Positions 16,161-24,432 of a DNA stretch of 64,000 nt are shown here, one piece after another; the first letter of the stretch is position 1, and every line of letters begins with the position of its first letter. The position numbers and the translations under genes are program-made. The notes beneath the pieces are model-generated. The model was not told where the DNA came from and made no database searches. It was given only the letters and a program-made list of their open reading frames with translations. Source of the DNA: CAZXIC01 sp964640195 (GTDB taxonomy: Archaea > Iainarchaeota > Iainarchaeia > Iainarchaeales > GCA-2688035); NCBI GenBank assembly GCA_964640195.1, contig CAZXIC010000003.1, positions 1 to 64,000 on the forward strand, in the 5' to 3' direction.

Positions 16161-17369
16161 TTAACAGTAGCCTTCGCTACTGCTTCCTGTTCCGCTGCCA
16201 AAGCCTGCAGAAGCAATCTCTGTTGAAAGGGTCTGGCTGCATTCCTCAGGCTGCACACTGAATGCGCTGCAGATTACCTGCTTTACAGCTTCGGGCGACC
16301 TACTTGCAGGCACTTCTGTGCCGTTTATAATAAGGGTGGGTGAGCCCTGAATGCCGTATTCCTCATTAAGCTCTGCATCAACATTATACTGCGGGTAGCT
16401 GCCGCTAAGCCAGCTTGCCCTGTCCTCGTAGGCAGCTGTTATGGCAAACTGTTGGTCGGCAGCAGAAACGCAACTGCTAAGCCTTTCAGCATCAATGCCT
16501 GCGCTTGCAATGCATGCATCTGAATCGCCGCCTACAACAAAGCAGTTCATGTAATCAAATAATTTTTCATTCTGCTCAAGCTGGATGCAGTACTGCGTTG
16601 TGTTTTCCTCGATTTCCTGCCAGTCGTGCATTATGTAAGAGACAAACTTTATGCTGATATCTGCCTCTTCCCCCAAAAGCTTCATCACGGGCAGTATCGC
16701 TTTCTCCATTTGCAGGCCATAAGGGCAGTAGCTCATCACAAACAGTTCAACTTTTGGCTTGTCGCTCTGCTGCACTTCGGCAGCTGGCGTTTGGGACTCG
16801 GGCTGCTCCCCAAGCTCTGGAAGCGGCTCATCCAGCTCGTAAGCGAAATACGAGCTGGGGAAAGTGCCGCTGCCTAAAAACAACAGCTTTCCGTCTGCCG
16901 TAATGAAATTTGAAAAAGCCTGGCTTTGCTCACCGTCTGTCAATTCAAACTCGAATTTGTAGAAAAAGTCGTTGTATGCGCTTATGCTTACGTTCTCCAG
17001 GCTCATGCCCTCTGGCAAAAGGTTTTCTTCCAAATATGCTTCGGCTTTTTCCTTCAACGCGGCTGCATCAAGACCGCCTGCTGCAGCGCCTGGCAATGAA
17101 ACATTTCCTGTGGCAGGGCACGGAAACGCTGCCAGCCCAAAAATGGTTCCTATGACCAGCCCAACGATTAGCAGGGAAAGCGCTTTAAGCGGCAGCCGCT
17201 TGGCTGCTGCACTTAAATCAAACCTCTTCTGCTTTTGCCCAGGTGTTTCCTTTTTCCCTGGCTCTGCTGTTTGCTTACCTTCTCCCTTTTTCTCCGCTTC
17301 CTCTTCAGGCTGCTCTTCTTCCTCTGTTTCCTTTTCACCTGATTCTGGTTTTTTATCGTCGCCAAGCAT
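16161..17369 (-). CDS. Membrane-anchored DsbA-like thioredoxin-fold protein
   Basis: The 402-residue protein has a charged Glu/Lys-rich cytoplasmic N-terminus, one transmembrane helix (about residues 68-90, LLIVGLVIGTIFGLAAF), then a stretch of about 110 residues and a DsbA/thioredoxin-like domain with the active-site-like YCPYGLQ and the cis-Pro loop GSPTLIINGTE. The active-site motif has only the first cysteine (CPYG), so it would not be a normal dithiol oxidase. ATG 17369 sits about 20 bases after a TATA-like TTTTTAAGTATTTT; TTG 17387 is also open. It probably acts outside the cell. Confidence 0.75.
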   Translation of the reverse strand: MLGDDKKPESGEKETEEEEQPEEEAEKKGEGKQTAEPGKKETPGQKQKRFDLSAAAKRLPLKALSLLIVGLVIGTIFGLAAFPCPATGNVSLPGAAAGGLDAAALKEKAEAYLEENLLPEGMSLENVSISAYNDFFYKFEFELTDGEQSQAFSNFITADGKLLFLGSGTFPSSYFAYELDEPLPELGEQPESQTPAAEVQQSDKPKVELFVMSYCPYGLQMEKAILPVMKLLGEEADISIKFVSYIMHDWQEIEENTTQYCIQLEQNEKLFDYMNCFVVGGDSDACIASAGIDAERLSSCVSAADQQFAITAAYEDRASWLSGSYPQYNVDAELNEEYGIQGSPTLIINGTEVPASRSPEAVKQVICSAFSVQPEECSQTLSTEIASAGFGSGTGSSSEGYC

Positions 17370-17432
17370 AAGGGAATTGCCTTCCAAAATACTTAAAAAG
17401 CTTCTTTATTTTTGAGGAAAAAACCAGTTCGT

Positions 17433-17906
17433 TCATTTTAGGACAAAGAGCAGGTCCTTCTCCGAATCGATTTTTTTGAAAGCTGAAAACAGCCTTTTCG
17501 CATCCTGGAAATTCGCAGCCCTCTTGAAGAAGCTCAAGGCGATTGACGCATTTTCCTTTGCAACCCTGGCTATTTCCTCCCTTACCCTTGGCAAGTCTGC
17601 GTGGTGCAGGGCGGTAACGCTTACGATTGAGTCAAAGGCGTTTTCCTTGAATGGCAACTGCTCGGCCCTTGCAGCTACCCTCATGCCGGGAAAGTGCCGC
17701 AGCATTTCCTTGCAGCTGTCAAGCGCAATGCACTCTGCCTTGTCCTGGAATGCCCTTGTTGCAATGCCTGTACCGGCGCCGATGTCGAGCAGCAGGCCTC
17801 TGGGCATTGCGTGCTTCCTAATCAATTCCGCTTTCGCCAATTGCTCTTCAGAATGCAGCCTGTCATAGCCAGAACTGATTCCTGCATAGTAATCTGCACA
17901 CTGCAT
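17433..17906 (-). CDS. Class I SAM-dependent methyltransferase
   Basis: The 157-residue protein has the SAM motif LLLDIGAGTGIATRAF (about residue 38-53), the acidic loop ALDSCKEML, and SIVSVTALHHA for motif IV. This is the UbiE/methyltransferase-11 fold. It is short: the C-terminal part of the family is reduced. The substrate cannot be told. It lies between the VIT-like membrane gene and the DsbA-like gene. Confidence 0.8.
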   Translation of the reverse strand: MQCADYYAGISSGYDRLHSEEQLAKAELIRKHAMPRGLLLDIGAGTGIATRAFQDKAECIALDSCKEMLRHFPGMRVAARAEQLPFKENAFDSIVSVTALHHADLPRVREEIARVAKENASIALSFFKRAANFQDAKRLFSAFKKIDSEKDLLFVLK

Positions 17907-17970
17907 TATAGGGATTTTCTGGGAAAAGGAAATAAAACATATGCATTGGGTTCAGGCAAGCGGCAGGGAA

Positions 17971-18447
17971 TTAGATGAAGGCCACAGATACCCAGTCGCC
18001 AACATAGTGGGCAGCGATTATGACAAGGGATGCAATGAGCAGGTGCTCCAAGACAACCCCCCAAGGGTCTGCTTTTTTGTCTCTGGCGAGAATAAAGCTA
18101 AGGACTGCCAAAACCGCCAGCCCCCAAACGACGCTTATAATAATTGCGTTGGAAAGCTCAAAGATTAGAACTGGAAGGATAAACGTCAATGCAAAAAAGA
18201 ACTTTGCAAAAAAAGTGGCTACGGTAGATTCCCATACTTCCCTTGCACTGTGCCTGTTCTCTGCTTCTTCCGAGACATGGATGCCCAATGCATCTGAAAA
18301 CGCATCTGCTATCGCTATTGCAAATATGCCGCCGATAACAGCCAACTGCGAGTGGGTGCCTGAATGCAGCCCCACCATCAATCCAAGTGTGGTGATTACG
18401 CCGGATGTCAAGCCAAAGCAGAAGCCGACCTTCAAGGAATGTTTCAT
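17971..18447 (-). CDS. VIT/CCC1-like membrane protein
   Basis: The 158 residues make about five membrane helices. The start VGFCFGLTSGVITTLGLMVGL and the conserved block AIADAFSDALGIHVSEEAE match the vacuolar iron transporter (VIT1/CCC1) family, which moves Fe2+ or Mn2+ in exchange for protons. The large cytoplasmic metal-binding insert of plant VIT1 is absent, as in other short prokaryotic relatives. It is divergent from the ABC operon at 18620, across a 170-base gap holding operator-like palindromes. Confidence 0.7.
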   Translation of the reverse strand: MKHSLKVGFCFGLTSGVITTLGLMVGLHSGTHSQLAVIGGIFAIAIADAFSDALGIHVSEEAENRHSAREVWESTVATFFAKFFFALTFILPVLIFELSNAIIISVVWGLAVLAVLSFILARDKKADPWGVVLEHLLIASLVIIAAHYVGDWVSVAFI

Positions 18448-18545
18448 ATAACCATACTATTAATAGAAGATTAAAATAAATAGTTTCCCAATACAGGGGC
18501 GGCTATGTAAAATGTAAAAATTGCTCCGATGCAAAACCACCTTAT

Positions 18546-18599
18546 ATGTTGGCAGCAACACATCACAAGGATTTATAAATGTGTCGGCACCTACACATT
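18546..18599 (+). promoter_or_regulatory. Promoter of the ABC-PadR operon with two operator-like palindromes
   Basis: TGTTG-GCAG-CAACA (18547-18560) lies upstream of a TATA box TTTATAAAT (18572-18580). AATGTGT-N8-ACACATT (18578-18599) lies just after it, over the likely transcription start. Both carry ATGT...ACAT ends, the pattern reported for PadR-family operators. The last gene of the operon encodes a PadR protein, so autorepression is likely. Confidence 0.6.
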
Positions 18600-18619
18600 A
18601 CAAAATCTGGAGGGTTTTC

Positions 18620-19339
18620 TTGGCATCTGTGCCTGTAATCAGGGCTGAAAATGTTTCAAAGATTTACCAGATGGGGAAGGTGCAGGTAAGGGCGCTGGAC
18701 GGCGTGAGCCTGCAGGTGCAAAAAGGCCATTACCTTGCGATTATGGGACCGAGCGGCAGCGGCAAGACAACGCTGCTGGACGTGCTGAGTGCACTGCTCA
18801 GGCCCACTAAGGGCGAAGTGTTTATCAACGGCAAGCCAATCAGCAAAATGAACGACAACCAGCTTGCAAGGGTTAGGGGGAAAACAATCGGGTTTGTTTT
18901 CCAGACATTCAACCTGATTCCGAGGATGACAGCGCTGGAGAACGTTATGCTGCCGTTGTGGTTCCTGGGCAAGGGCACTGCCGAGAGGAAGCAGATTGCA
19001 GAGGAAATATTGGAGGATGTGGGCCTTGCTGATAGGATGCACCACAAGCCAAGCGAGTTGTCCGGCGGGCAAAGGCAGAGGGTCGCGATTGCAAGGGCTC
19101 TTGCAGTCAATCCAGAGGCAATTGTTGCAGATGAGCCGACTGGAAACCTTGACAGCGCTTCTGGGGAGCAAATCCTGGGGATAATAGACGAGCTGAATGA
19201 AAAAAAGAACAAGACAGTGATAATGGTAACGCACGAAAGGTATGTTGCTGAGAGAGCCCAGGAAATAGTGCATTTGCGTGACGGGAAAATTGTTGAAACT
19301 GAAAAAAATTCAAAAGCAAAAAGGAGGGCAAAAAAATGA
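18620..19339 (+). CDS. MacB-type ABC transporter ATP-binding protein
   Basis: The 239-residue ATPase has Walker A GPSGSGKTT, a Q-loop FVFQTFNLI, signature LSGGQRQRVAIARAL, Walker B AIVADEPTGNLD and the H-loop VTHERY. The LolD/MacB group is marked by DEPTGNLD and partners FtsX-like permeases, which are present downstream. Chosen start is TTG 18620, with GGAGG seven bases upstream; the open frame extends to 18521 but that part covers the promoter. It overlaps the next gene by four bases. Confidence 0.92.
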   Translation: MASVPVIRAENVSKIYQMGKVQVRALDGVSLQVQKGHYLAIMGPSGSGKTTLLDVLSALLRPTKGEVFINGKPISKMNDNQLARVRGKTIGFVFQTFNLIPRMTALENVMLPLWFLGKGTAERKQIAEEILEDVGLADRMHHKPSELSGGQRQRVAIARALAVNPEAIVADEPTGNLDSASGEQILGIIDELNEKKNKTVIMVTHERYVAERAQEIVHLRDGKIVETEKNSKAKRRAKK

Positions 19340-20568
19340 ATAAAAATTTTCTTATACTGTTGCCCTTGCTGCTGTTTTTTGCAGCGGGCGCAGCAGCGGG
19401 AGACCTCTACGTTGACTCGATAAGCTATGAGCCGGCGCCGGTTGCGCCAGGCAACACAATGGTGCTGTGGCTGTTCGTTTTAAACGATTCAGGCTACGTG
19501 GCAGAGAACAGCGTGGTGGAACTGGAATTGGATTTTCCACTTTCACTGCAGACAGGGCAAGAAGCGAAAAGAGAGCTTGGGAAAATAGCAGCGCATAAGA
19601 GGCTGACCGTTGAATACAAGGTTTTGGTTGACCCAAAGGCAGTGGACGGGAAATACCAAATAGAAACAATGGTTGGGGAAGGCGCCCCGCACAGGCTGCA
19701 GAATTTCACTGTAAGCGTGCTGAGCAGAACGCCGAAGCTTGAAGTGATTCAAAGCGACATAGCAGAGCTCTCTCCAGGCATGGCAACGCAGGCAAACCTC
19801 ACAATCAAGAACATCGGCGGCAGCGTTGCAAAAAACATTGTCGTAAAGACCCCGGCAGACAGAACAGTGACTTCAACAGGCGTTGTAGTGGAAAGGGAAA
19901 TAGTTTCACTTGGCGCGGTATCAAAATATGTAGACCACCTCGACCAAGGGCAGGAAACGACAGTGCAAATGCTGCTCGGGGCAAACCAAGGCGCGGAACT
20001 GAAAAACTATTCAGTGCCGATAACAATGGAGTACTACGACCTGAACGGCACGGCAAGGACAGACACTGCTTACCTCGGTTTGAAGGTCACGGCAGAGCCG
20101 GATGTTGACGCAGTAATAGACTCGGTTGAGCCCTTTGCTTTTCCGGGAACAAAGGCAGAGCTCACGGTTGACTTGTTCAACATTGGCTTGGCAGACGCTA
20201 AATACGTTTTGGTGGAACTGCAGGGGCAGGGCGTTGAAATAGCAGAGCCGAAGCAGTTTATTGGAACGCTGGAAGCAGACGACTTTGATTCATTCAAAAC
20301 AGGGATTACATTTGCTCCAACTATTCAGCCGGGCTACGTGCCAATCACCCTGAACATAATATACAAGGACGACGACTTGCAGGAGCAGGTAACGACAAAG
20401 GTGCTCAATGTAAAGGTGCTGAACGCTGCAGAAATGCAGGCGGTGGTAGGCATCGGGGCTGGCGCCATATTCTTGGGCCTTATCAGCTTGGCGCTGCAAT
20501 TAACCGGCCTGTATGTTGTAGCGAAATTCCTATACAGAAAATATAAAAAGTTCAGGGAAAAGAGGTAA
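19336..20568 (+). CDS. Extracellular CARDB/S-layer-type domain protein with C-terminal anchor
   Basis: The 410-residue protein has a signal peptide (MNKNFLILLPLLLFFAAGAAAG), repeated immunoglobulin-like CARDB/COG1361 segments (for example SISYEPAPVAPGNT, ELSPGMATQANLTIKNIGG, VEPFAFPGTKAELTVDLFN) and a C-terminal transmembrane helix with a basic tail (FLYRKYKKFREKR). In archaea such proteins often travel with MacB-like ABC operons and may deliver substrates or act as an adaptor. It lies between the ATPase and permeases, overlapping the former by four bases. Confidence 0.75.
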   Translation: MNKNFLILLPLLLFFAAGAAAGDLYVDSISYEPAPVAPGNTMVLWLFVLNDSGYVAENSVVELELDFPLSLQTGQEAKRELGKIAAHKRLTVEYKVLVDPKAVDGKYQIETMVGEGAPHRLQNFTVSVLSRTPKLEVIQSDIAELSPGMATQANLTIKNIGGSVAKNIVVKTPADRTVTSTGVVVEREIVSLGAVSKYVDHLDQGQETTVQMLLGANQGAELKNYSVPITMEYYDLNGTARTDTAYLGLKVTAEPDVDAVIDSVEPFAFPGTKAELTVDLFNIGLADAKYVLVELQGQGVEIAEPKQFIGTLEADDFDSFKTGITFAPTIQPGYVPITLNIIYKDDDLQEQVTTKVLNVKVLNAAEMQAVVGIGAGAIFLGLISLALQLTGLYVVAKFLYRKYKKFREKR

Positions 20569-20610
20569 AAAGGGCTTTTGCCCTCCTTTTCCCCTTTGCC
20601 GGGTGGTTGG

Positions 20611-21816
20611 TTGATTGACGAGGAACTTGTGGGTGTAGCATACCGAAACCTCAAGATGCACAAGCTGAGGAGCAGCCTCACCCTGCTTGGCATAATCATC
20701 GGCATTGCAGCCATAGTTGCGCTTGTTTCAATCGGCGAAGGGCTCAACCAGGCTGTTAACCAAGAGTTTGCAAAACTTGGCTTGGATACCCTTTTTGTCG
20801 AGCCAGGCAGCGGGGCAGGCTTTTCAACAGCTGTTAGCAGGACACTACGCGAAGAGGACATAGACATCATTGAGGGGATTCCTGGAGTGGAAGCCGCAAT
20901 GGGCTTCTACGAGACAGCCGCGATTGCAAAGTTCAGGGACAAGCAGGCATCTGTCCTTATAGCAGGCTATGACCCAGACAAGGTAGACTACCTGGAGAAA
21001 GCGGGTTACATAGAGGTGGTAAAGGGGAGGAACCTTGAGTCAACAGACAGGTATTCTCTGATTATAACAGAAACATTTGCAGCAGACGGCTTTCCGGATG
21101 AACAACTCAAGGTAAGAGACAGCCTGGAGATAGATGGGCAGAAATTCAAGATTGTGGGGATAAGCAGGGACATAAGCTCTTTCATGGGCGGCGGGCTTGC
21201 AATCAATTTCTTCTGGCTGCCCAAGAAAACAGTGCAGGATTTTTTTGGTGAGAAAGACCCTGTGGAGATTGCCGTGAAGGCAACCGACAGGCACGTTGTG
21301 GATGAAGTGGTGGAAAAGGTGGAGCAAAGGCTCAAGAGAGCCCACGGCGAAGAGGACTTTTACGTCCTTACAACTGAAAACATAATGGAAGCCGCAGGCA
21401 TTGTGCTCGGATTGGTCCAGCTTGTCTTAATCGGGCTAGCAGCCATCTCCCTCTTTGTCGGCGGCATTGGGATAATGAACACAATGCTGATGAGTGTTCT
21501 GGAGCGCACTAGGGAGATTGGCGTAATGAAGGCAGTTGGCGCAACAAACACGCACGTTCTCTCAATCTTCCTTACGGAAGCGGCACTTATCGGCGGTGTT
21601 GGCGGGATAATCGGCATTGCATTCGGCTTGCTTATTGCAGCGCTTGTTTCAGTCGTTGCAACTGCGCTGGGCTTTGCTTTGCCTGTTGGCCTTAACATCT
21701 TTGCGCTCATCGGGGCGCTGCTGTTTGCAATGCTTGTTGGAATGGTTTCAGGCTACTACCCTGCAAGGAGAGCCGCGCTCCTTGAACCAGTGGAGGCGTT
21801 AAGGTATGGGACATAA
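20611..21816 (+). CDS. MacB/FtsX-type ABC permease 1
   Basis: About 401 residues with the N-terminal helix (LRSSLTLLGIIIGIAAIVAL), a large extracellular MacB core domain, and three C-terminal helices including GGIGIMNTMLMSVLERT. This is the MacB permease layout of one plus three helices. The open frame starts at TTG 20578. TTG 20611 is chosen because it aligns with the start of the second permease (LIDEEL versus LIDFEL). This is uncertain. Confidence 0.85.
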   Translation: MIDEELVGVAYRNLKMHKLRSSLTLLGIIIGIAAIVALVSIGEGLNQAVNQEFAKLGLDTLFVEPGSGAGFSTAVSRTLREEDIDIIEGIPGVEAAMGFYETAAIAKFRDKQASVLIAGYDPDKVDYLEKAGYIEVVKGRNLESTDRYSLIITETFAADGFPDEQLKVRDSLEIDGQKFKIVGISRDISSFMGGGLAINFFWLPKKTVQDFFGEKDPVEIAVKATDRHVVDEVVEKVEQRLKRAHGEEDFYVLTTENIMEAAGIVLGLVQLVLIGLAAISLFVGGIGIMNTMLMSVLERTREIGVMKAVGATNTHVLSIFLTEAALIGGVGGIIGIAFGLLIAALVSVVATALGFALPVGLNIFALIGALLFAMLVGMVSGYYPARRAALLEPVEALRYGT

Positions 21817-21840
21817 ATGGAGTGAAAAGCGAATGGGGTA

Positions 21841-21947
21841 CAGCCGCTGTTCGCCGGCTGGTAGGGCAAGGCAAATGCGAGCCGAAGGCGGGCACATCGG
21901 ATTCGCAAAGCGAATCCGATTAATTCACAGCCGGAATTCGCCGGCTG
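21841..21947. repeat. Three hairpins between the two permease genes
   Basis: The first is CAGCCG/CGGCTG (21841-21846, 21855-21860). The second is an 11-bp perfect stem ATCGGATTCGC/GCGAATCCGAT around AAA (21896-21920). The third is CAGCCGG/CCGGCTG around AATTCG (21928-21947). The outer two share the words CAGCCG and TTCGCCGGCTG, so they are copies of one unit. They may set RNA stability between the two permease coding regions. Confidence 0.65.
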
Positions 21948-21961
21948 GGGCATGATTGAAA

Positions 21962-23161
21962 ATGGCGTTAATTGATTTCGAGTTGTTCCAGGTTGCTTAC
22001 AGGAACCTCAGGGCAAGGCAACTGCGTTCTTTCCTGACGATTCTCGGGATGGTGATTGGGATTTCCGCAATCGTTGCGCTCATTTCGCTTGGGCAGGGCC
22101 TTGAGCGCTCTGTTTCCGAGCAGTTTGAATCACTGGGAACAAACACCCTTGTTGTCTTGCCAGGCGGCGGTTTTGTGGAAAGCGTTTTGGCAAAGCTCAA
22201 TGAAAAGGACGTTGACACGGTGGAAGAAGTCAAGGGAGTGAACTTTGCTGCTGCCGTGTATGTTACAGCCCAGCAGATTGAGTTTAAGGGCGAGAACTAT
22301 ACGACTATTTTTGGGGGCGTTGACCCTGACAAAACAGGCAAGCTTGGCTTAATCGGGATAATGGAAATCGCCGAGGGGAGAGAGCTCACAAAGCAGGACA
22401 ATACTGCTGTTGTGGTCGGCAGCAAGTTTGGTGAAAAGGTTCTGAAGGAGGACCTGCACCTGAAGCAGAACTTTGAGATGTCTGGAACAAAGCTGAGGGT
22501 GGTTGGCATACTGGAGGAAAGCAAGAACAACATTGGGGCAATGTTTAACACCGCTGTTGTGATGAACAGCGAGACGCTCCAGGAACTGACTGAAGAGGAG
22601 CTGACGCCCTTCAGGATAATCGTTGATGTTCTTCCCTCCGAAGACTTGGATGAGGTAAAGGAACGCATTTCCGAGAGGCTGGAAAAAGAGCACGACAAGA
22701 AGGATTTCCAGGTTGTGGCAATGCAGCAGATTGCAGACATCGCAGGAAGCGTTATCGGAATTATCGGCCTTGTGCTGATTGGGATTGCAGCCATTTCCCT
22801 GCTTGTCGGCGGCATTGGGATAATGAACACAATGCTGATGAGTGTCATGGAGCGCACTAGGGAGATTGGCGTAATGAAGGCGATCGGCGCAACGACAACA
22901 AAAATTATTGCAATCTTCGTTGTTGAATCCGGAATGATTGGTTTGGTTGGCGGGATAATCGGCTTGCTGCTTGGCGTTGGCATCTCCGGGCTTATTTCAC
23001 TAATAGCGGAACTGGCCGGCATGCCGCTCAGGACAGCGGTAACCACAGAGCTTGTAATTGGGGCGCTTGCATTCAGCATGGCGGTTGGAATGCTCTTTGG
23101 GGTTTACCCTGCAAAGAGGGCTGCCTCAACCGACCCAGTGGAGGCTTTGAGGTATGAGTAA
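21962..23161 (+). CDS. MacB/FtsX-type ABC permease 2
   Basis: About 399 residues with the same one-plus-three helix layout as permease 1. It starts LIDFELFQVAYRNLRARQLRSFL (parts LIDFELFQVAYRN and LRARQLRSFL), with GGIGIMNTMLMSVMERT at the third-helix region. ATG 21962 is chosen; TTG 21956 is also possible and has GGGG at a better distance. It forms a heterodimer candidate with permease 1. A tract around 22805-22885 is nearly identical to permease 1 in DNA, a sign of recent duplication or gene conversion. Confidence 0.88.
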   Translation: MALIDFELFQVAYRNLRARQLRSFLTILGMVIGISAIVALISLGQGLERSVSEQFESLGTNTLVVLPGGGFVESVLAKLNEKDVDTVEEVKGVNFAAAVYVTAQQIEFKGENYTTIFGGVDPDKTGKLGLIGIMEIAEGRELTKQDNTAVVVGSKFGEKVLKEDLHLKQNFEMSGTKLRVVGILEESKNNIGAMFNTAVVMNSETLQELTEEELTPFRIIVDVLPSEDLDEVKERISERLEKEHDKKDFQVVAMQQIADIAGSVIGIIGLVLIGIAAISLLVGGIGIMNTMLMSVMERTREIGVMKAIGATTTKIIAIFVVESGMIGLVGGIIGLLLGVGISGLISLIAELAGMPLRTAVTTELVIGALAFSMAVGMLFGVYPAKRAASTDPVEALRYE

Positions 23162-23714
23162 AGAATCTGAAAATATCCCGGGGGTTCTGAAGGGCAACCT
23201 GAATTACATGATTTTGCGCGCACTTAGGAAAGGCCCCCTGCACGGATATGCGATAATCAAGGCGATTGAGGGCATTACGGGAGAGCTGTGGAAGCCGACC
23301 ACCGGCAGCGTTTATCCTGCCCTCGCACAACTTGAAAAAGACGGCCTCATCGGCGTTAAGAGGGAGGAGGGAAAAGGCAGGAAGCGCAAATTCTACTGCA
23401 TCACCAGAAAGGGCGCAGCGGAGCTGCAAGAGAGGAGGCGGATGATTACAAGCATTATAAGGAAAACACACGACATGTTCCATCACCTCTTCCCGAAAGA
23501 CCTCCAAGAACACTCGCAGCTGCTTACGCTGATCGAGGAAAGCAAGTTCCTCTACAAAGACATCGTTGGCGTGAAGCTTAACTTCGTGAAAATGATGCAG
23601 CTGAGCAAGCAGGGAAAGGTCAGTGTGGAAAGCAAGCAGGCGGTAAAGAAAAAAATCCAGGAACTGAACAAACTAATTCTAGACGCAATAAATACTGCGG
23701 AAAAGAAAAAATAA
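23154..23714 (+). CDS. PadR-family transcriptional regulator
   Basis: The 186 residues hold the PadR winged helix near the N-terminus (MILRALRKGPLHGYAII, TTGSVYPALAQLEKDGLIG, KRKFYCITRKG) and a long helical C-terminal dimerisation region. It overlaps the end of permease 2, so it is the last gene of the ABC operon. PadR proteins usually repress export genes until they bind a compound, and palindromes of the right type flank the operon promoter. Confidence 0.9.
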   Translation: MSKESENIPGVLKGNLNYMILRALRKGPLHGYAIIKAIEGITGELWKPTTGSVYPALAQLEKDGLIGVKREEGKGRKRKFYCITRKGAAELQERRRMITSIIRKTHDMFHHLFPKDLQEHSQLLTLIEESKFLYKDIVGVKLNFVKMMQLSKQGKVSVESKQAVKKKIQELNKLILDAINTAEKKK

Positions 23715-23717
23715 GCA

Positions 23718-23866
23718 ATCAACTTTTTGGTTGAACAAAATTCAACCGAACGTATATTAATTCCCCGAACAGCAATCCTTAGCGGCTGAAACCAAACTTT
23801 GTTTGGTTTACCTGCTCGGAAGCGGGGCTGCACGCTTGGCTTTTAGAGCCCGTGCAGCGCGCTTCC
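23718..23866 (+). promoter_or_regulatory. Regulatory element copy A and structured leader before the 23884 wHTH gene
   Basis: The segment has three half sites in alternating direction: TCAAC (23719-23723), GGTTGAA (23729-23735) and TTCAACC (23741-23747), then a TATA-like TATATTAAT (23753-23761). Downstream of the expected start lie a 9-bp hairpin AAACCAAAC/GTTTGGTTT (23789-23809) and a large hairpin, GGAAGCG/CGCTTCC enclosing CTGCACG/CGTGCAG (23818-23866). The latter ends seven bases before GGGGAG. The first part is repeated at 29698. Confidence 0.6.
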
Positions 23867-23883
23867 AAACGCGGGGAGAAGTG

Positions 23884-24162
23884 GTGTCGGTGGGGATAAC
23901 GGTTTCGGAGCTTGCTTACTTGCGGATTTTAAGAGAGCGGGTTCCGAATGCAACCCCACAGCACGTTAAAACAATGCTCTGCCTCCTGCACGAAAGGCAG
24001 AGCTACCTCACATTGGAGGAGCTGGAGCAGAGCACAAAGATTCACAACGGAGAGCTGCGGAAAATAATGCGGCAGTTTACTGCAAAGCGCCTGGTTGAAA
24101 GGGAAGGATGCCTTTTCAAGAAACCTGGGACAGAAAGGATAGTTGAGATCATTACATGCTGA
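23884..24162 (+). CDS. Small winged-helix regulator
   Basis: The 92-residue protein reads as one wHTH: SELAYLRILRERVPNA, a helix-turn-helix (SYLTLEELEQSTKI...LRKIMRQFTAKRLV) and a short wing EGCLFKKPGTE. GTG 23884 follows GGGGAG at five bases. The open frame extends upstream to 23803 but those codons lie in the leader hairpins. Family assignment beyond wHTH is not possible. It precedes a PIN gene by 15 bases. Confidence 0.65.
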   Translation: MSVGITVSELAYLRILRERVPNATPQHVKTMLCLLHERQSYLTLEELEQSTKIHNGELRKIMRQFTAKRLVEREGCLFKKPGTERIVEIITC

Positions 24163-24177
24163 TACAAGTGGTTTTCA

Positions 24178-24432
24178 GTGAAATTCTATGTTGATACTTC
24201 AGTTTGGAGAGATTATTCTGAATTTAATGAAATTATTACCAGAGTCAACCATACTGAAAAGCAGGCAGAAGAAGCGCGCATTTTCTGCAGGATACACAAT
24301 TACATCTTCCCATTTGCTGACGTTCTGCATTCCATCATTGCTAGGGACGAAAAATCAACAGTCGTAACCAGAGACAAACACTTTGAGGGCATCGAAATTG
24401 CTGAAGCACATGCGCCAGAGGAAATATTTTAA
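24178..24432 (+). CDS. Short PIN-domain protein (probable internally reduced ribonuclease toxin)
   Basis: The first strand MKFYVDTSVWRD carries the PIN catalytic Asp, and the second half has ADVLHSIIARDEK and VVTRDKHF with two further acids. In a normal PIN of about 135 residues, 40-50 residues with a fourth acidic site lie between these, but here the whole protein is 84 residues. It is probably an eroded VapC-like toxin. GTG start at 24178. Its last four bases overlap the convergent RHH gene. Confidence 0.65.
   Translation: MKFYVDTSVWRDYSEFNEIITRVNHTEKQAEEARIFCRIHNYIFPFADVLHSIIARDEKSTVVTRDKHFEGIEIAEAHAPEEIF

Noticed and set aside
23803..23883. N-terminal extension of the small wHTH gene
   Set aside because: Those codons form the leader hairpins, and GGGGAG points to GTG 23884.
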